The notes: generated from the letters alone by a model not told the origin. A stretch of 64,000 nt of DNA from Bathymodiolus brooksi (GCA_963680875.1 OY804582.1:50052646-50116645), one strand, 5' to 3'; shown: positions 41,579 through 51,013, counted from the first letter of the stretch. Translations and numbers: made by a program.

Positions 41579-42230
41579 GTCAACACTATTAGTTCACTGG
41601 GCAATGCTAAGAGTATCAACACTATTAGTTCACTGGGCAATGCTAAGAGTATCAACACTATTAGTTCACTGGGCAATGCTAAGAGTATCAACACTATTAG
41701 TTCACTGGGCAATGCTAAGAGTATCAACACTATTAGTTCACTGGGCAATGCTAAGAGTATCAACACTATTAGTTCACTGGACAATGCTAAGAGTATCAAC
41801 ACTATTAGTTCACTGGGCAATGCTAAGAGTATCAACACTATTAGTTCACTGGGCAATGCTAAGAGTATCAACACTATTAGTTCACTGGGCAATGCTAAGA
41901 GTATCAACACTATTAGTTCACTGGGCAATGCTAAGAGTATCAACACTATTAGTTCACTGGGCAATGCTAAGAGTATCAACACTATTAGTTCACTGGGCAA
42001 TGCTAAGAGTATCAACACTATTAGTTCACTGGGCAATGCTAAGAGTATCAACACTATTAGTTCACTGGACAATGCTAAGAGTATCAACACTATTAGATCA
42101 CTGGGCAATGCTAAGAGTATCAACACTATTAGTTCACTGGGCAATGCTAAGAGTATTAACACTATTAGTTCACTGGGCAATGCTAAGAGTATCAACACTA
42201 TTAGTTCACTGGGCAATGCTAAGAGTATCA
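41579..42230. repeat. 36-bp minisatellite, 18 copies
   Basis: About 18 head-to-tail copies of a 36-bp unit containing ACTATTAGTTCACTGGGCAA followed by TGCTAAGAGTATCA. The copies are nearly identical. GGACAATG replaces GGGCAATG near 41780 and 42068, one unit has AGATCA near 42093, and one has GTATTA near 42154. The unit length is a multiple of 3 without stops, so 236-codon open frames exist in two forward frames and one reverse frame. A 12-residue periodic protein in several frames at once, with no splice or start context, is better read as a non-coding minisatellite. Confidence 0.95.
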
Positions 42231-42289
42231 AATTTGACATATTGCCTTTTTTGTTATTGTTACATTGTATTTCTTATTCATGAGTAACT

Positions 42290-42850
42290 TTATTATACCC
42301 CCTGCAAACGTAGTTTGGGGTGGGGGGTATATAGGAATCGGTCTGTCTGTCTGTCCGTCCATCTGTATGTCTGCCCGGACCAACTTCCAAATCTTTTGTC
42401 CGATTTCCACCAAGCTTTATGGAATTTAAGATCATGATGTGTGAACTTTGCAGTATAAAGGATTTTATTGTCCATTGAGTTTTACCCCTGTTATGCCTCT
42501 TTGGACTTAGCAATTTTTAGACAATTCAGTATGCACTTTGTCATCGCAAATTCTCCTACATGATTAATCAGAAGTTCATGAAACTTTGTACATTGCAAGA
42601 TCCTAATATGAAGATGTGCACATTAGTAGGATATATCCCAGTCCATTGAGTTTTACCCCTGTTATGCTTCTTTGGACTTAGAAATTTTGAGACAATTAAC
42701 CATGCACTTTGTCATAAGTCTCCCACATGCTTAATGAGATGTTTGTGAAACTTAGTATATTGCGAGATCCTAATATGAAGATGTGCACATTAGTAGTATA
42801 TCCTGTTCCATTGAGTTTTTCCAGAGTTATGCCCGTTTGGACTTGGAAAT
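42290..42850 (+). mobile_element. Interspersed repeat with CCCCC/GGGGG hairpin and TCTG run
   Basis: The block opens with TATTATACCCCCTGC. After a short loop it has GGGGTGGGGGGTATATAGG, an imperfect hairpin at 42296-42329. A (TCTG)n/(TCCG)n microsatellite follows at about 42342-42366. I associate this combination with an abundant interspersed repeat of molluscan genomes, although I cannot name the family. The rest consists of a unit beginning TCCATTGAGTTTTACCCC, repeated at 42471, 42642 and 42807 (spacing 171 and 165 bp). Each copy includes GAGATCCTAATATGAAG-like and GTGCACATTAGTAG segments. A shorter related piece reappears at 43830, beyond the endonuclease frame. Confidence 0.65.
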
Positions 42851-43534
42851 TTGATACAATTCACAATACTCAATATTAATTCTTTAATTCCACATACTGC
42901 TTGCCTGATTAAAGACAACATTGTACAAAATGCCCATGTTACATGCTTACTTGAGACTTGGTTGCTACCAAAAGATGAACATCCACTGTTTTCAACTTTC
43001 AATACTTTGCGTAGGGATCGTTATGAAAGCAATGGTGGTAAATCAACTACAAGAGGAGGTGGACTTTTAATCTATATTCATTCTGATCTTTATCTTATAA
43101 CTGAAAGACATGTTCCAAATGTTGACATGGAATATATATATATAATCCTAGCACCTGCTGAAAATAAGAAAATTCGTATAACTCTGTTATTGATTTACAA
43201 CAATCCAAAAACTGATAAAAACAAATTTTTATATGACATAGAGAGACTCGTATCAGCTTTACCTTGTGGAATTCCAGCTTTCGTCACAGGAGATTTCAAT
43301 ATAAACATTCTCAAGAAAGCCAGCATTACAAACAAGTGTCTTCAGCTTATGAACTACTATGGATTTCAAAAAATTATCAAATTACCCACCCATAGAAGAG
43401 GAGGTCTTTTAGATCATTTTTATACTAATATTGGATCTGAATGTACTGGTATCACATTCAGCACTATTCCAACTTACTACAGTGACCACATGCTGCTTTC
43501 TATTGCCATTCCTAAATGGAATTTACTGCAATAA
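42851..43534 (+). pseudogene. APE-type endonuclease domain of a non-LTR retrotransposon, without RT
   Basis: An uninterrupted 227-residue frame resembles the apurinic-like endonuclease domain that nicks target DNA in LINE retrotransposons. Motifs seen in order are LNINS (residues 7-11), the metal-binding glutamate in ETWL (E35), RGGGLLIYI (68-76), LIYNNP (Y116), TGDFNINIL (D148, N150), RRGGLLDHFYTN (D188) and SDH (211-213). All expected catalytic positions are therefore present. The frame opens with TTG, and the first in-frame ATG is at 43127 (residue 93), inside the domain. It stops soon after SDH, and no reverse transcriptase follows. It is flanked on both sides by TCCATTGAGTTTT repeat units. 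Most likely this is a truncated LINE piece. A domesticated or Helitron-borne endonuclease is a less likely alternative. Confidence 0.75.
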
Positions 43535-43827
43535 GCAATATTAACTAGTGTAATTAAATCAGGTACTTTAACATTAACTTTGTTAATTATAAATAACATT
43601 AAGAAACATTAAATTAAAGTTTGTTTTGTCCTTATTATTGATGTCTATCTTGATTTAGTGCATTAAGCAAAATAAATCTGGTCTGACATCTAACAGGACA
43701 TAATTGAACTTGCACATTTATTTCATTCATCATATGCTATTGACCTTGTAAGTGCAACTCTTCTGGCAGTCTATGAAAGTTTATATGTTGTTAGATCCAC
43801 ACGTGCCGATGTTGAAAGGGTGGGTGG

Positions 43828-43980
43828 GTCCATTGAGTTTTCCCAAAATTATGAGTCTAAATGTTGTGTTCCAAATATGTGTTGGCTCAATTAAGATGAT
43901 GGGGACGCAGGGGTATTAGTCCCGCATAGCGGACAGTTAAGTTATTCCATTTATGTATCAAAGCGGGACTCCTGCGTCCA
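43828..43980. repeat. Repeat fragment followed by a short foldback
   Basis: TCCATTGAGTTTTCCC at about 43830 repeats the unit seen at 42471-42850. It is followed by an inverted repeat: GGACGCAGG and AGTCCCGC (43903-43925) pair with GCGGGACTCCTGCGTCC (43963-43979) across a loop of about 37 bases. This may mark the right end of the interspersed element that encloses the endonuclease frame. Confidence 0.5.
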
Positions 43981-44061
43981 GCAGTACCTCTAGTTTATTT
44001 TAGTCCTTCAGAAAAAATAGTAAAAACATAAAACAATAATTTGTTGTATTTTTTTTTAAAG

Positions 44062-44196
44062 TTTCACAGAGTGATTTTATATGAGAGATTACTAAAAGCT
44101 TACCCATTCACAAGAGCAAAAATATGGAAAGAAGCTAGAGTAGATATACCTCCACATGTGAGAGCTCATGTGTGGGCTGCCATATTAGAAGTTGAG
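44062..44196 (+). CDS. TBCK: TBCK, exon opening the TBC (Rab-GAP) domain
   Basis: A 135-bp exon (45 codons, phase 0 to 0) lies between a T-rich acceptor (TTTTTTTAAAG) and the donor GAG|GTATGT. The translation starts [11 protein letters not shown] and ends [10 protein letters not shown]. The segment [14 protein letters not shown] carries the RxxxW motif that opens TBC domains and matches the start of the TBC domain of TBCK. TBCK has an N-terminal kinase-like domain, a central TBC domain and a C-terminal rhodanese domain. It is a subunit of the FERRY complex, a Rab5 effector on early endosomes that links mRNAs to endosomes, and it has been tied to mTOR signalling. Upstream exons for the kinase-like domain are not in the window. 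The last 55 bases with the donor are the template of the downstream minisatellite. Confidence 0.85.
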
Positions 44197-46466
44197 GTAT
44201 GTTTTACCACATGTTAGAGCTCATGTGTGGGCTGCCATATTAGAAGTTGAGGTATGTTTTACTACATGTTAGAGCTCATGTGTGGGCTGCCATATTAGAA
44301 GTTGTGGTATGTTTTACTACATGTTAGAGCTCATGTGTGGGCTGCCATATTAGAACTTGAAGTTGAGGTATGTTTTACCACATGTAAGAGCTCATGTGTG
44401 GGCTGTCATATTAGAAGTTGTGGTATGTTTTACCACATGTAAGAGCTCATGTGTGGCCTGCCATATTAGAAGTTGAGGTATGTTTTACTACATGTTAGAG
44501 CTCATGTGTGGGCGCCCATATTAGAAGTGGTGGTATGTTTTACCACATGTTAGAGCTCATGTGTGGGCTGCCATATTAGAAGTTGAGGTATGTTTTACTA
44601 CATGTTAGGGCTCATGTGTGGGCTGTCATATTAGAAGTTGTGGTATGTTTTACCACATGTTAGAGCTCATGTGTGGCCTGCCATATTAGAAGTTGAGGTA
44701 TGTTTTACCACATGTTAGAACTCATGTGTGTGAGCTGTCATATTAGAAGTTGAGGTATGGTTTATCACATGTACAAGTTCATATTTGTGGGCTGCAATAT
44801 TAGAAGTTGAGGTATGTTTTACTACATGTTAGAGCTCATGTTTGGGCTCCATATTAGAAGTTGTGGTATGTTTTACCACATGTTAGAGCTCATGTGTGGG
44901 CTGCCATATTAGAAGTTGAGGTATGTTTTACTACATGTTAGAGCTCATGTTTTGGCTCCATATTAGAAGTTGTGGTATGTTTTACCACATGTTAGAGCTC
45001 ATGTGTGGGCTGTCATATTAGAAGTTGTGGTATGTTTTACCACATGTTAGAGCTCATGTGTGGGCTGCCATATTAGAAGTTGAGGTATGTTTTACTACAT
45101 GTTAGAGCTCATGTGTGGGCTGCCATATTAGAAGTTGAAGTATGTTTTACTACATGTTAGAGCTCATGTGTGGGCTGCCATATTAGAAGTTGAGGTATGT
45201 TTTACTACATGTTAGAGCTCATGTGTGGGCTGCCATATTAGAAGTTGAGTTATGTTTTTTCCACATGTTAGAGCTCATGTGTGGGCTGCCATATTAGAAG
45301 GTGAGATATGTTTTACCACATGGTAGGGCTCATGTGTGGGCTGCCATATTAGAAGTTGAGGTATGTTTTACCACATGTAAGAGCTCATGTGTGGGCTGTC
45401 ATATTAGAAGTTGAGGTATGTTTTACCACATGTAAGAGCTCATGTGTGGCCTGCCATATTAGAAGTTGAGGTATGTTTTACCACATGTTAGAACTCATGT
45501 GTGTGAGCTGTCATATTAGAAGTTGAGGTATGGTTTATCACATGTACAAGTTCATATATGTGGGCTGTAATATTAGAAGTTGAGGTATGTTTTACTACAT
45601 GTTAGAGCTCATGTTTTGGCTCCATATTAGAAGTTGTGGTATGTTTTACCACATGTTAGAGCTCATGTGTGGGCTGCCATATTAGAAGTTGAGGTATGTT
45701 TTACTACATGTTAGAGCTCATGTGTGGGCTGCCATATTAGAAGTTGAGGTATGCTTTACTACTTGTTAGAGCTCATGTGTGGGCTCCCATATTAGAAGTT
45801 GAGGTATGTTTTACCACATGTTAGAGCTCATGTGTGGGCTGCCATATTAGAAATTGAGGTATGTTTTACTACATGTTAGAGTTCATGTGTGGGCTGCCAT
45901 ATTAGAAGTTGAGGTATGTTTTACTACATGTTAGAGCTCATGTGTGGGCTGCCATATTAGAAGTTGAGGTATGTTTTACTACATGTTAGAGCTCATGTGT
46001 GGGCTGCCATATTAGAAGTTGAGGTATGTTTTACTACATGTTAGAGCTCATGTGTGGGCTGCCATATTAGAAGTTGAGGTATGTTTTACTACATGTTAGA
46101 GCTCATGTATGGGCTGCCATATTAGAAGTTGAGGTATGTTTTACTACATGTTAGAGCTCATGTGTGGGCTGCCATATTAGAAGTTGAGGTATGTTTTACT
46201 ACATGTTAGAGCTCATGTGTGGGCTGCCATATTAGAAGTTGAGGTATGTTTTACTACATGTTGGAGCTCATGTGTGGGCTGCCATATTAGAAGTTGAGGT
46301 ATGTTTTACTACATGTTAGAGCTCATGTGTGGCCTGCCATATTAGAAGTTGAGATATGTGTTACCACATGTTAGGGCTCATGTGTGGGCTGCCATATTAG
46401 AAGTTGAGTTATGTTTTTTCCACATGTTAGAGCTCATGTGTGGGCTGCCATTATTGAAGTTGAGGT
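44197..46466 (+). repeat. 55-bp minisatellite copied from the TBCK exon end and its splice donor
   Basis: About 41 head-to-tail copies follow the exon directly. Each 55-bp unit consists of GTATGTTTTACTACATG, then TTAGAGCTCATGTGTGGGC, TGCCATATTAGAAG and TTGAG. The last 40 bases of the exon (44157-44196) form the same unit, with GTGAGAG instead of GTTAGAG. Each unit therefore repeats the codons for about [11 protein letters not shown] plus the 5' splice site. Variants include GTGGTATGT, GAGTTATG (donor GT lost), CTGTCATATT and GTGGCCTGCC. A rarer GGTTTATCACATGTACAAG unit occurs near 44758 and near 45533, about 14 units apart, suggesting an internal block duplication. In exon frame, read-through meets TAG at 44215-44217. 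Confidence 0.95.
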
Positions 46467-46945
46467 ATAACTATATGGCCACATAGTATTCTGCCTTGTA
46501 TTTACAAACGTTTTTATGCCCAAGTGTAAGCTATGATTTTTAAGTGTTTATTTTGTTATATTTTTCCAGTCTCTCCACCCCCCCCCCCCCCTTTTAAATC
46601 TGGTAGTCACATTATACATAGTTGATTAATTGCCCAAAGTCAGGAAAAGCACCAATAACCTGAAAGAATTTTTTAAAATTCAAGAAAGAAAGCCTCAAAA
46701 TTCGATTTTTTGTTATCCAAGGAAAAATATTGTTTCAAATAAAAACTTGGGTATCTAATTTATAATTTTAGGGCCAACAACATGTTTCTGGAATAACCTT
46801 GATTAGGTAGGCTCAACATCGAAAGATGGGAAAGACAAATAATTTAAAAGTCTTTGTGATCAAGAAAACCAAAGGAATATCAATGTTATATATCATTTGT
46901 TATACAACTTAGTTCTTGTTTATAAACATGTTTATTTATTTACAG
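46467..46945. other. Intron 1 remainder with a C14 tract
   Basis: AT-rich intronic sequence between the 55-bp array and the next exon. A run of 14 C lies at 46578-46591. It ends in a normal acceptor, TTTATTTATTTACAG. No other feature is seen. Confidence 0.6.
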
Positions 46946-47008
46946 AGTGATATTCATACTTTATACAGTAACATTGATAAAGAAACACCTACATCTACTG
47001 ATAGACAG
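46946..47008 (+). CDS. TBCK: TBCK, second TBC exon in the window
   Basis: A 63-bp exon (21 codons, phase 0 to 0) between acceptor TTTACAG and donor CAG|GTATAT encodes SDIHTLYSNIDKETPTSTDRQ-like sequence. It joins the previous exon in frame (LEVE|SDIH) and the next (TDRQ|IKVD). The region between the RxxxW and IxxDxxR motifs of TBC domains has this kind of sequence, and ...DKxTPxxTDRQ is characteristic of TBCK. The exon is short but sits in exactly the expected order, spacing and phase. It contains no catalytic residue itself. Confidence 0.85.
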
Positions 47009-47057
47009 GTATATCAATTTACTTTTAATATTATAACAAATTTTTCAAATACATAGG

Positions 47058-47410
47058 CATGTTTGAGCACTCATTCAGTGTTCAGGCATGTTAGAGTACT
47101 CATCCAGTGTCCAGGCATGGTAGAGCACTCATTTAGTCTCCAGGCATGTTAGAGCACTCATTTAGTTTCCAGGCAGGATAGAGCACTCATTCAGTCTCCA
47201 GGCATGTTAGAGCACTCATTCAGTCTCCAGGCAGGTTAGAGCACTCATTCAGTCTCCAGGCAGGTTAGAGCACTCATTTAGTCTCCAGGCATGTTAGAGC
47301 ACTCATTTAGTTTCCAGGCAGGATAGAGCACTCATTCAGTCTCCAGGCATGTTAGAGCACTCATTCAGTCTCCAGGCAGGTTAGAGCACTCATTCAGTCT
47401 CCAGGCAGGT
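47058..47410. repeat. 29-bp minisatellite in intron 2, about 12 copies
   Basis: Head-to-tail copies of a 29-bp unit CAGGCATGTTAGAGCACTCA followed by TTCAGTCTC start 50 bases after the exon. The first two copies are the most diverged. GCAGGTTAGAG and GCAGGATAGAG variants alternate with GCATGTTAGAG. The core CATGTTAGAGC..CTCAT is close to the core of the 55-bp array in intron 1. Confidence 0.93.
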
Positions 47411-47584
47411 TATATAAAAGTTTTAAAACTTTTAAACAAATAAATTTAATATAGATAATTATACTTCATTCTATGTTATTCTATTTTAATTTTGATTGAG
47501 AAATTTACTTATGTTATACTTAACATTTTTATTTACACTATTTGTCATTGTAAGCAAGCCTGTCCAATATATAGTATATTGGGG

Positions 47585-47945
47585 AGTGAGTGAGTGATTG
47601 TTGATTGTTGTTTAATGACAATTCAGCAATTTTTCAGCTATATCATGGCAAGAAAAAAATAATTTTCAATGAGATGATGATGAGGTTCGGTTTGTACTAG
47701 ACCAACACGCTGAGTTGGATTTTTATAGTGCTAGCTCACTGAAACAACAGTCCGCGGGTAGACACGCCGCTCCACTCGGACACATTATTCTGATTCTGAG
47801 CCAACCAGTTTTTGTTCTTTCTCCTTAATGCTGTGTGCTTAGCGGAGAAGCAACAAATACCAATTTCATAATCTTTGGTGGGACCCGACCGGGGCTCGAA
47901 CCCAAGATCTACCGCACTCACGGCGAGCATGCTAACAAGTCCAAT
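47585..47945 (-). mobile_element. tRNA-derived SINE (family 1), reverse orientation
   Basis: Read on the minus strand, the element starts near 47940 with a tRNA-like head: GTTAGCATGCTCGCC (A-box-like) and GGGTTCGAGCCCC at 47891-47903, a near-perfect pol III B box. A body follows, then a tail with GATATAGCTGAAAAATTGC and a (TCAC)n end at 47585-47597. The plus-strand relative at 60704-61077 shares the body, including the segments around CAACAGTCC and GTACTAGACCAACAC, and the tail. It is not a functional tRNA gene because no cloverleaf can be formed. Confidence 0.8.
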
Positions 47946-48243
47946 ATGATATAAAACCCGGAAATTGTCCGACATTGGTTTCTGATTGAAGTAGTTTTGG
48001 TCGGTTGTGTATAATATAACAAATAGTTCATGGTACTTTGGGCCCTCAGTGCCATGAACTGTTTGTATAATATGGGACAGTTAAACATGATATAAGTAGT
48101 CCAATCTCTCCCCATCATGTCACTTGTCTTCGCAATATAACTCAAATTGCAGTAACAGGAATTCAAATTACAAGTTTATGGTAAATCATCTTTTAATTTT
48201 CAGCAATTACATTGTTTTTTTTATTATTTTGTACTTTTTACAG

Positions 48244-48421
48244 ATTAAAGTAGATATTCCTAGATGTCACCAGTATCATCAATTACTATCATCACCTACA
48301 GCTCATGCTAAGTTTAAGAGGGTTCTGAAAGCTTGGGTTGTTAACAATCCCCAGTATGTTTACTGGCAGGGACTTGACTCATTATGTGCACCATTCTTGG
48401 CCTTAAATTTTAATGATGAAG
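48244..48421 (+). CDS. TBCK: TBCK exon with both GAP catalytic fingers (copy 1)
   Basis: A 178-bp exon lies between acceptor TTTTTACAG and donor GAAG|GTAGGG, phase 0 to 1. Its 59 codons begin [15 protein letters not shown]. They contain the TBC motif IxxDxxR with the arginine finger (R7) and YxQ with the glutamine finger (YWQ, residues 40-42). [19 protein letters not shown] is typical of TBCK. Both fingers together stimulate GTP hydrolysis on Rab proteins, so this exon is the catalytic core. The leftover G combines with CA of the exon at 54221 to give alanine. Using this copy and then the second would read GAT TAA at the join and stop at once. Skipping both copies would shift the frame. Confidence 0.9.
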
Positions 48422-48488
48422 GTAGGGATAAATTTCTAATCATTTGGGAAATTATTTCCCAGAAATCCCACTTACTATAAGCTATGCC

Positions 48489-48540
48489 ACGATATAACTG
48501 AAATATTGTTGAAAGTGGCATTAAACACCATAATCCAATC
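48489..48540 (+). mobile_element. SINE 3'-tail fragment
   Basis: GATATAACTGAAATATTG followed by TTGAAAGTGGCATTAAACACC is the 3' tail of the SINE at 50752-51013 without its head. It lies 70 bases behind the exon donor. The same fragment occurs in the duplicate at 51559-51610. Confidence 0.75.
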
Positions 48541-49115
48541 CTACTGTAACCAACTTTTACGTTTTCATGACACGAATATATTTTACTTACAACCTTAAAG
48601 AAGAGTGAACATCCTGCACCTATTATGTGGGTCATGTTATGGTCACTTCCTGTGCCATACTCCCTATTTTCTTGGTTATGTCATGGTGACTGTCTGTGAT
48701 CATATCATTTTTTTCACTTGCCTATAATGGTAAATATTGAATCCTTAAGCTAATTTTCAGTTGCTGTCAGTTTTAGCCTTTGGAAATAAAGCAATAATTC
48801 AGCCATATGTGTTTTTTTAACATTTTATAAAGTTGTAATGATATCCAAAATATGGAGAGAATGAAATTGCTTTTTGTAATGTAATGAATGAAATAATGTA
48901 TTCCAAGAGTTTATCAGAGGAGATATATTGTGAATGAGGTAAGATCAATTATAGAAGAAAAAGAAATTGATTACATTATGGGTACATGTTTATTTCTAAA
49001 TGGAAATCAGAAATAAACATTGATATAAATTTTGACAATGTCTTCTTAATTTGTTCTTTAGTCACTAATAATATTAAAGTTAAGCAATTTCAAATTAAGC
49101 TATTTCACTATTAGC

Positions 49116-49248
49116 TATATAGGCTTTAGACAGGTAATACGGGCTCATATAACCTGTCTGTGTTTTATATTTCCTGAGCCGAAGGCGAGGGAAATATACA
49201 ATACAGACAGGTTATATGAGCCCGTATTACCTGTCTAAAGCCTATATA
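49116..49248. mobile_element. Foldback (MITE-like) palindrome A, copy 1
   Basis: The left arm 49116-49161 (from TATATAGGCTTTAGACAGG to ATAACCTGTCTGT) is the exact reverse complement of 49203-49248. The 41-base loop contains CCTGAGCCGAAGGCGAGGG and an inner TATATTTCC/GGAAATATA pairing, so almost the whole 133 bp can fold back. This is typical of a non-autonomous foldback element. No coding capacity. Confidence 0.9.
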
Positions 49249-49253
49249 ACGAA

Positions 49254-49638
49254 TTTGTCATACTGCAATACCATGGGTCAATATTACCTGTGTAAAGCCT
49301 AAATAAAGAACATGACTACTATACATGTATTGTCTCGTGAACATTTAACCCCAGATATGACTTTGCTTTAAAGAAGAAATTAATTCTTCAACATATTTAA
49401 TAAACAACTTAACAATTTTAACAGAAAAATAACAAATGATTTAGAATTGCCTCAATATCGGCGTCAGAGTGACAGGCGAACCAGGGGGTCGCCATCTTGA
49501 TTACGTATGATTTCAAAATGAGTTATCTTTCTTGGCACATGCTTTCAATATTACCCGCTAGAGCCGTATAATATGGATTAGTAAAATCGAGTAAATAACT
49601 AATCGGATCACTTAGATTTTCTATTGCAGTATGACAAA
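49254..49638. mobile_element. 385-bp segment with 17-bp terminal inverted repeats, copy 1
   Basis: TTTGTCATACTGCAATA at 49254-49270 is the exact reverse complement of 49622-49638. The left end also includes a diverged copy of the arm of palindrome A (TATTACCTGTGTAAAGCCTA). The internal part has no open frame. It is probably a MITE or part of one larger foldback element with palindrome A, which ends 5 bases before it. Confidence 0.7.
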
Positions 49639-49953
49639 TGACTATGTCCCATAGTAAAATCCTTCTGGGAACAGGTAAAAACATGGCTGGAGGGATTCTT
49701 TGCTATATCTATAGAGCTAAATCTAGCAAATACTGGATTTTATTGAAAAGATAAATGATTTTCAATGTCAGATTATTAAATTTTTGATAATATTCACAAA
49801 TTATTATCTTCATGTTGTCCGATAGTTTGCCAGCCCTTAGAGTGCTAAAGGTAAAATTGAATAATAGGGAAAACATAGAAAATGTAATATTTAGTGTTGA
49901 AGTGAGAGAATATGAAGAAAAATGGGTAAAATTTATGGGATAGTTTGATTAAG

Positions 49954-50113
49954 AAATAATTCATGGAAGCCAGATTTTGTATACAGTTTTAACATGGGTA
50001 ACATTATTTTTGTAAAAAAAATTATCCCGAGCGAAAGCGAGGTATAAAATGCAACGAAAATAATGTTACCCATGTTAAAGCGTGATACGAACTCTGGCTT
50101 CCATGAATTATTT
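49954..50113. mobile_element. Foldback (MITE-like) palindrome B, copy 1
   Basis: The outer arms AAATAATTCATGGAAGCCAG (49954) and TGGCTTCCATGAATTATTT (ending 50113) are inverted. Inner arms TTAACATGGGTAACATTATT and AATAATGTTACCCATGTTAA also pair. The loop contains ATCCCGAGCGAAAGCGAGG, resembling the loop motif of palindrome A. This is a 160-bp non-autonomous foldback element. Confidence 0.85.
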
Positions 50114-50751
50114 TGATTCTAGTAGGAAAAATCTAACTTATTTTTTGAAGTGGAAGTCAGTATTGGAAATGCATTTCATAACAGAATTCACTAACCTTCA
50201 TGTTTACAGTTGTTTTTCGTTTATGTATAACTAGACTGTGATGCTATGAAGTTACTGATATTTTCCAATTTAATGGCATTTTGAATTTAGCAACTTAAAC
50301 AAGTAAAATGCTTATAAAATCGTAAAATAAATCAGTCACCGTGTGTTTTAATGTCATCAGCATTCCTTGTAAACAATTTCACCGGAAGATATTAAATTTC
50401 AAAAGTCAAAGTCCATTGATGGTTGTCTTAAGTATTTATTCCGGAAAAATATAGGTAAAAACAATACGGGAATTTTTATGTTTGTTATGCACCACAGTGC
50501 TGTATGAATACATAAATTCACTAGGGAATGATGTTTGTAATGTGTTCGTCAATACGCATGAGCGAATTAAAATATATTGTGAGTTTTATCATTGTATTAT
50601 TTATATAGCCAATGAAGGACGTCATGTTAGAATTATTAAATAAAACATGCTAATATTATTTTTATGAACCTTGTCAACCTGATATCAAGTTAAGTGACAT
50701 ATAAAATTTTATACTACTCATATTCAAAACGTTATGTAAATTGTGTATGTA

Positions 50752-51013
50752 GATCGGGCCCGCAATAGTCGTGATCGTAAGGTAGTTGGATTTACAACTA
50801 CCTGTGCAATCAGTGCCTATTGAAGTTGTGAGTTCAAACCCTGTTCATAGCGAGGTGTACTCGATACAGCATTATGTCATCAAGTTTGTCAGTGACTTGC
50901 GACCGGTCAGTGGTTTCCTAGGGTACTTTGGTTTCCTCTACCAATAAAACTGACCACCATATAACTGAAATATTGTTGAAAGTGGCATTAAGCACCATGA
51001 ACCAAACCAAACC
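50752..51013 (+). mobile_element. tRNA-derived SINE (family 2), copy 1
   Basis: The head GTCGTGATCGTAAGGTAGTTG (A-box region, quoted approximately) and GAGTTCAAACCC at 50829-50840 (B box) indicate a tRNA origin. The body includes GAGGTGTACTCGATACAGC and GGTTTCCTCTACC. The tail ATATAACTGAAATATTGTTG with GTGGCATTAAGCACC ends in repeated AACCAAACC. Relatives occur at 53822-54083, 59718-59977 (minus), 61443-61645 and 63569-63718 (minus, truncated). Confidence 0.85.

Noticed and set aside
41573..42287. Three overlapping 236-codon frames in the 36-bp array
   Set aside because: A stop-free 36-bp unit opens several frames at once. Nothing favours one of them, and they end as soon as the array ends.
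42228..42513. Reverse-strand frames over the TCTG/TCCG microsatellite
   Set aside because: They follow the interspersed repeat and give low-complexity peptides such as DGRTDRQTD.
47885..47945. tRNA gene
   Set aside because: Only A- and B-box-like segments are present. No acceptor or anticodon stems pair, and the element continues into a SINE body and tail. The same applies to the heads at 50752, 60704 and 61443.
47918..48166. 82-codon reverse-strand frame crossing the start of the 3070-bp duplication
   Set aside because: It runs from a SINE head across the duplication border into unique sequence, so it is not an evolved unit.
48360..48635. 91-codon reverse-strand frame across TBCK exon 3 and its donor (also at 51430-51705)
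   Set aside because: Shadow of the exon and the SINE tail. It has no motif, and the plus-strand exon is clearly the coding one.
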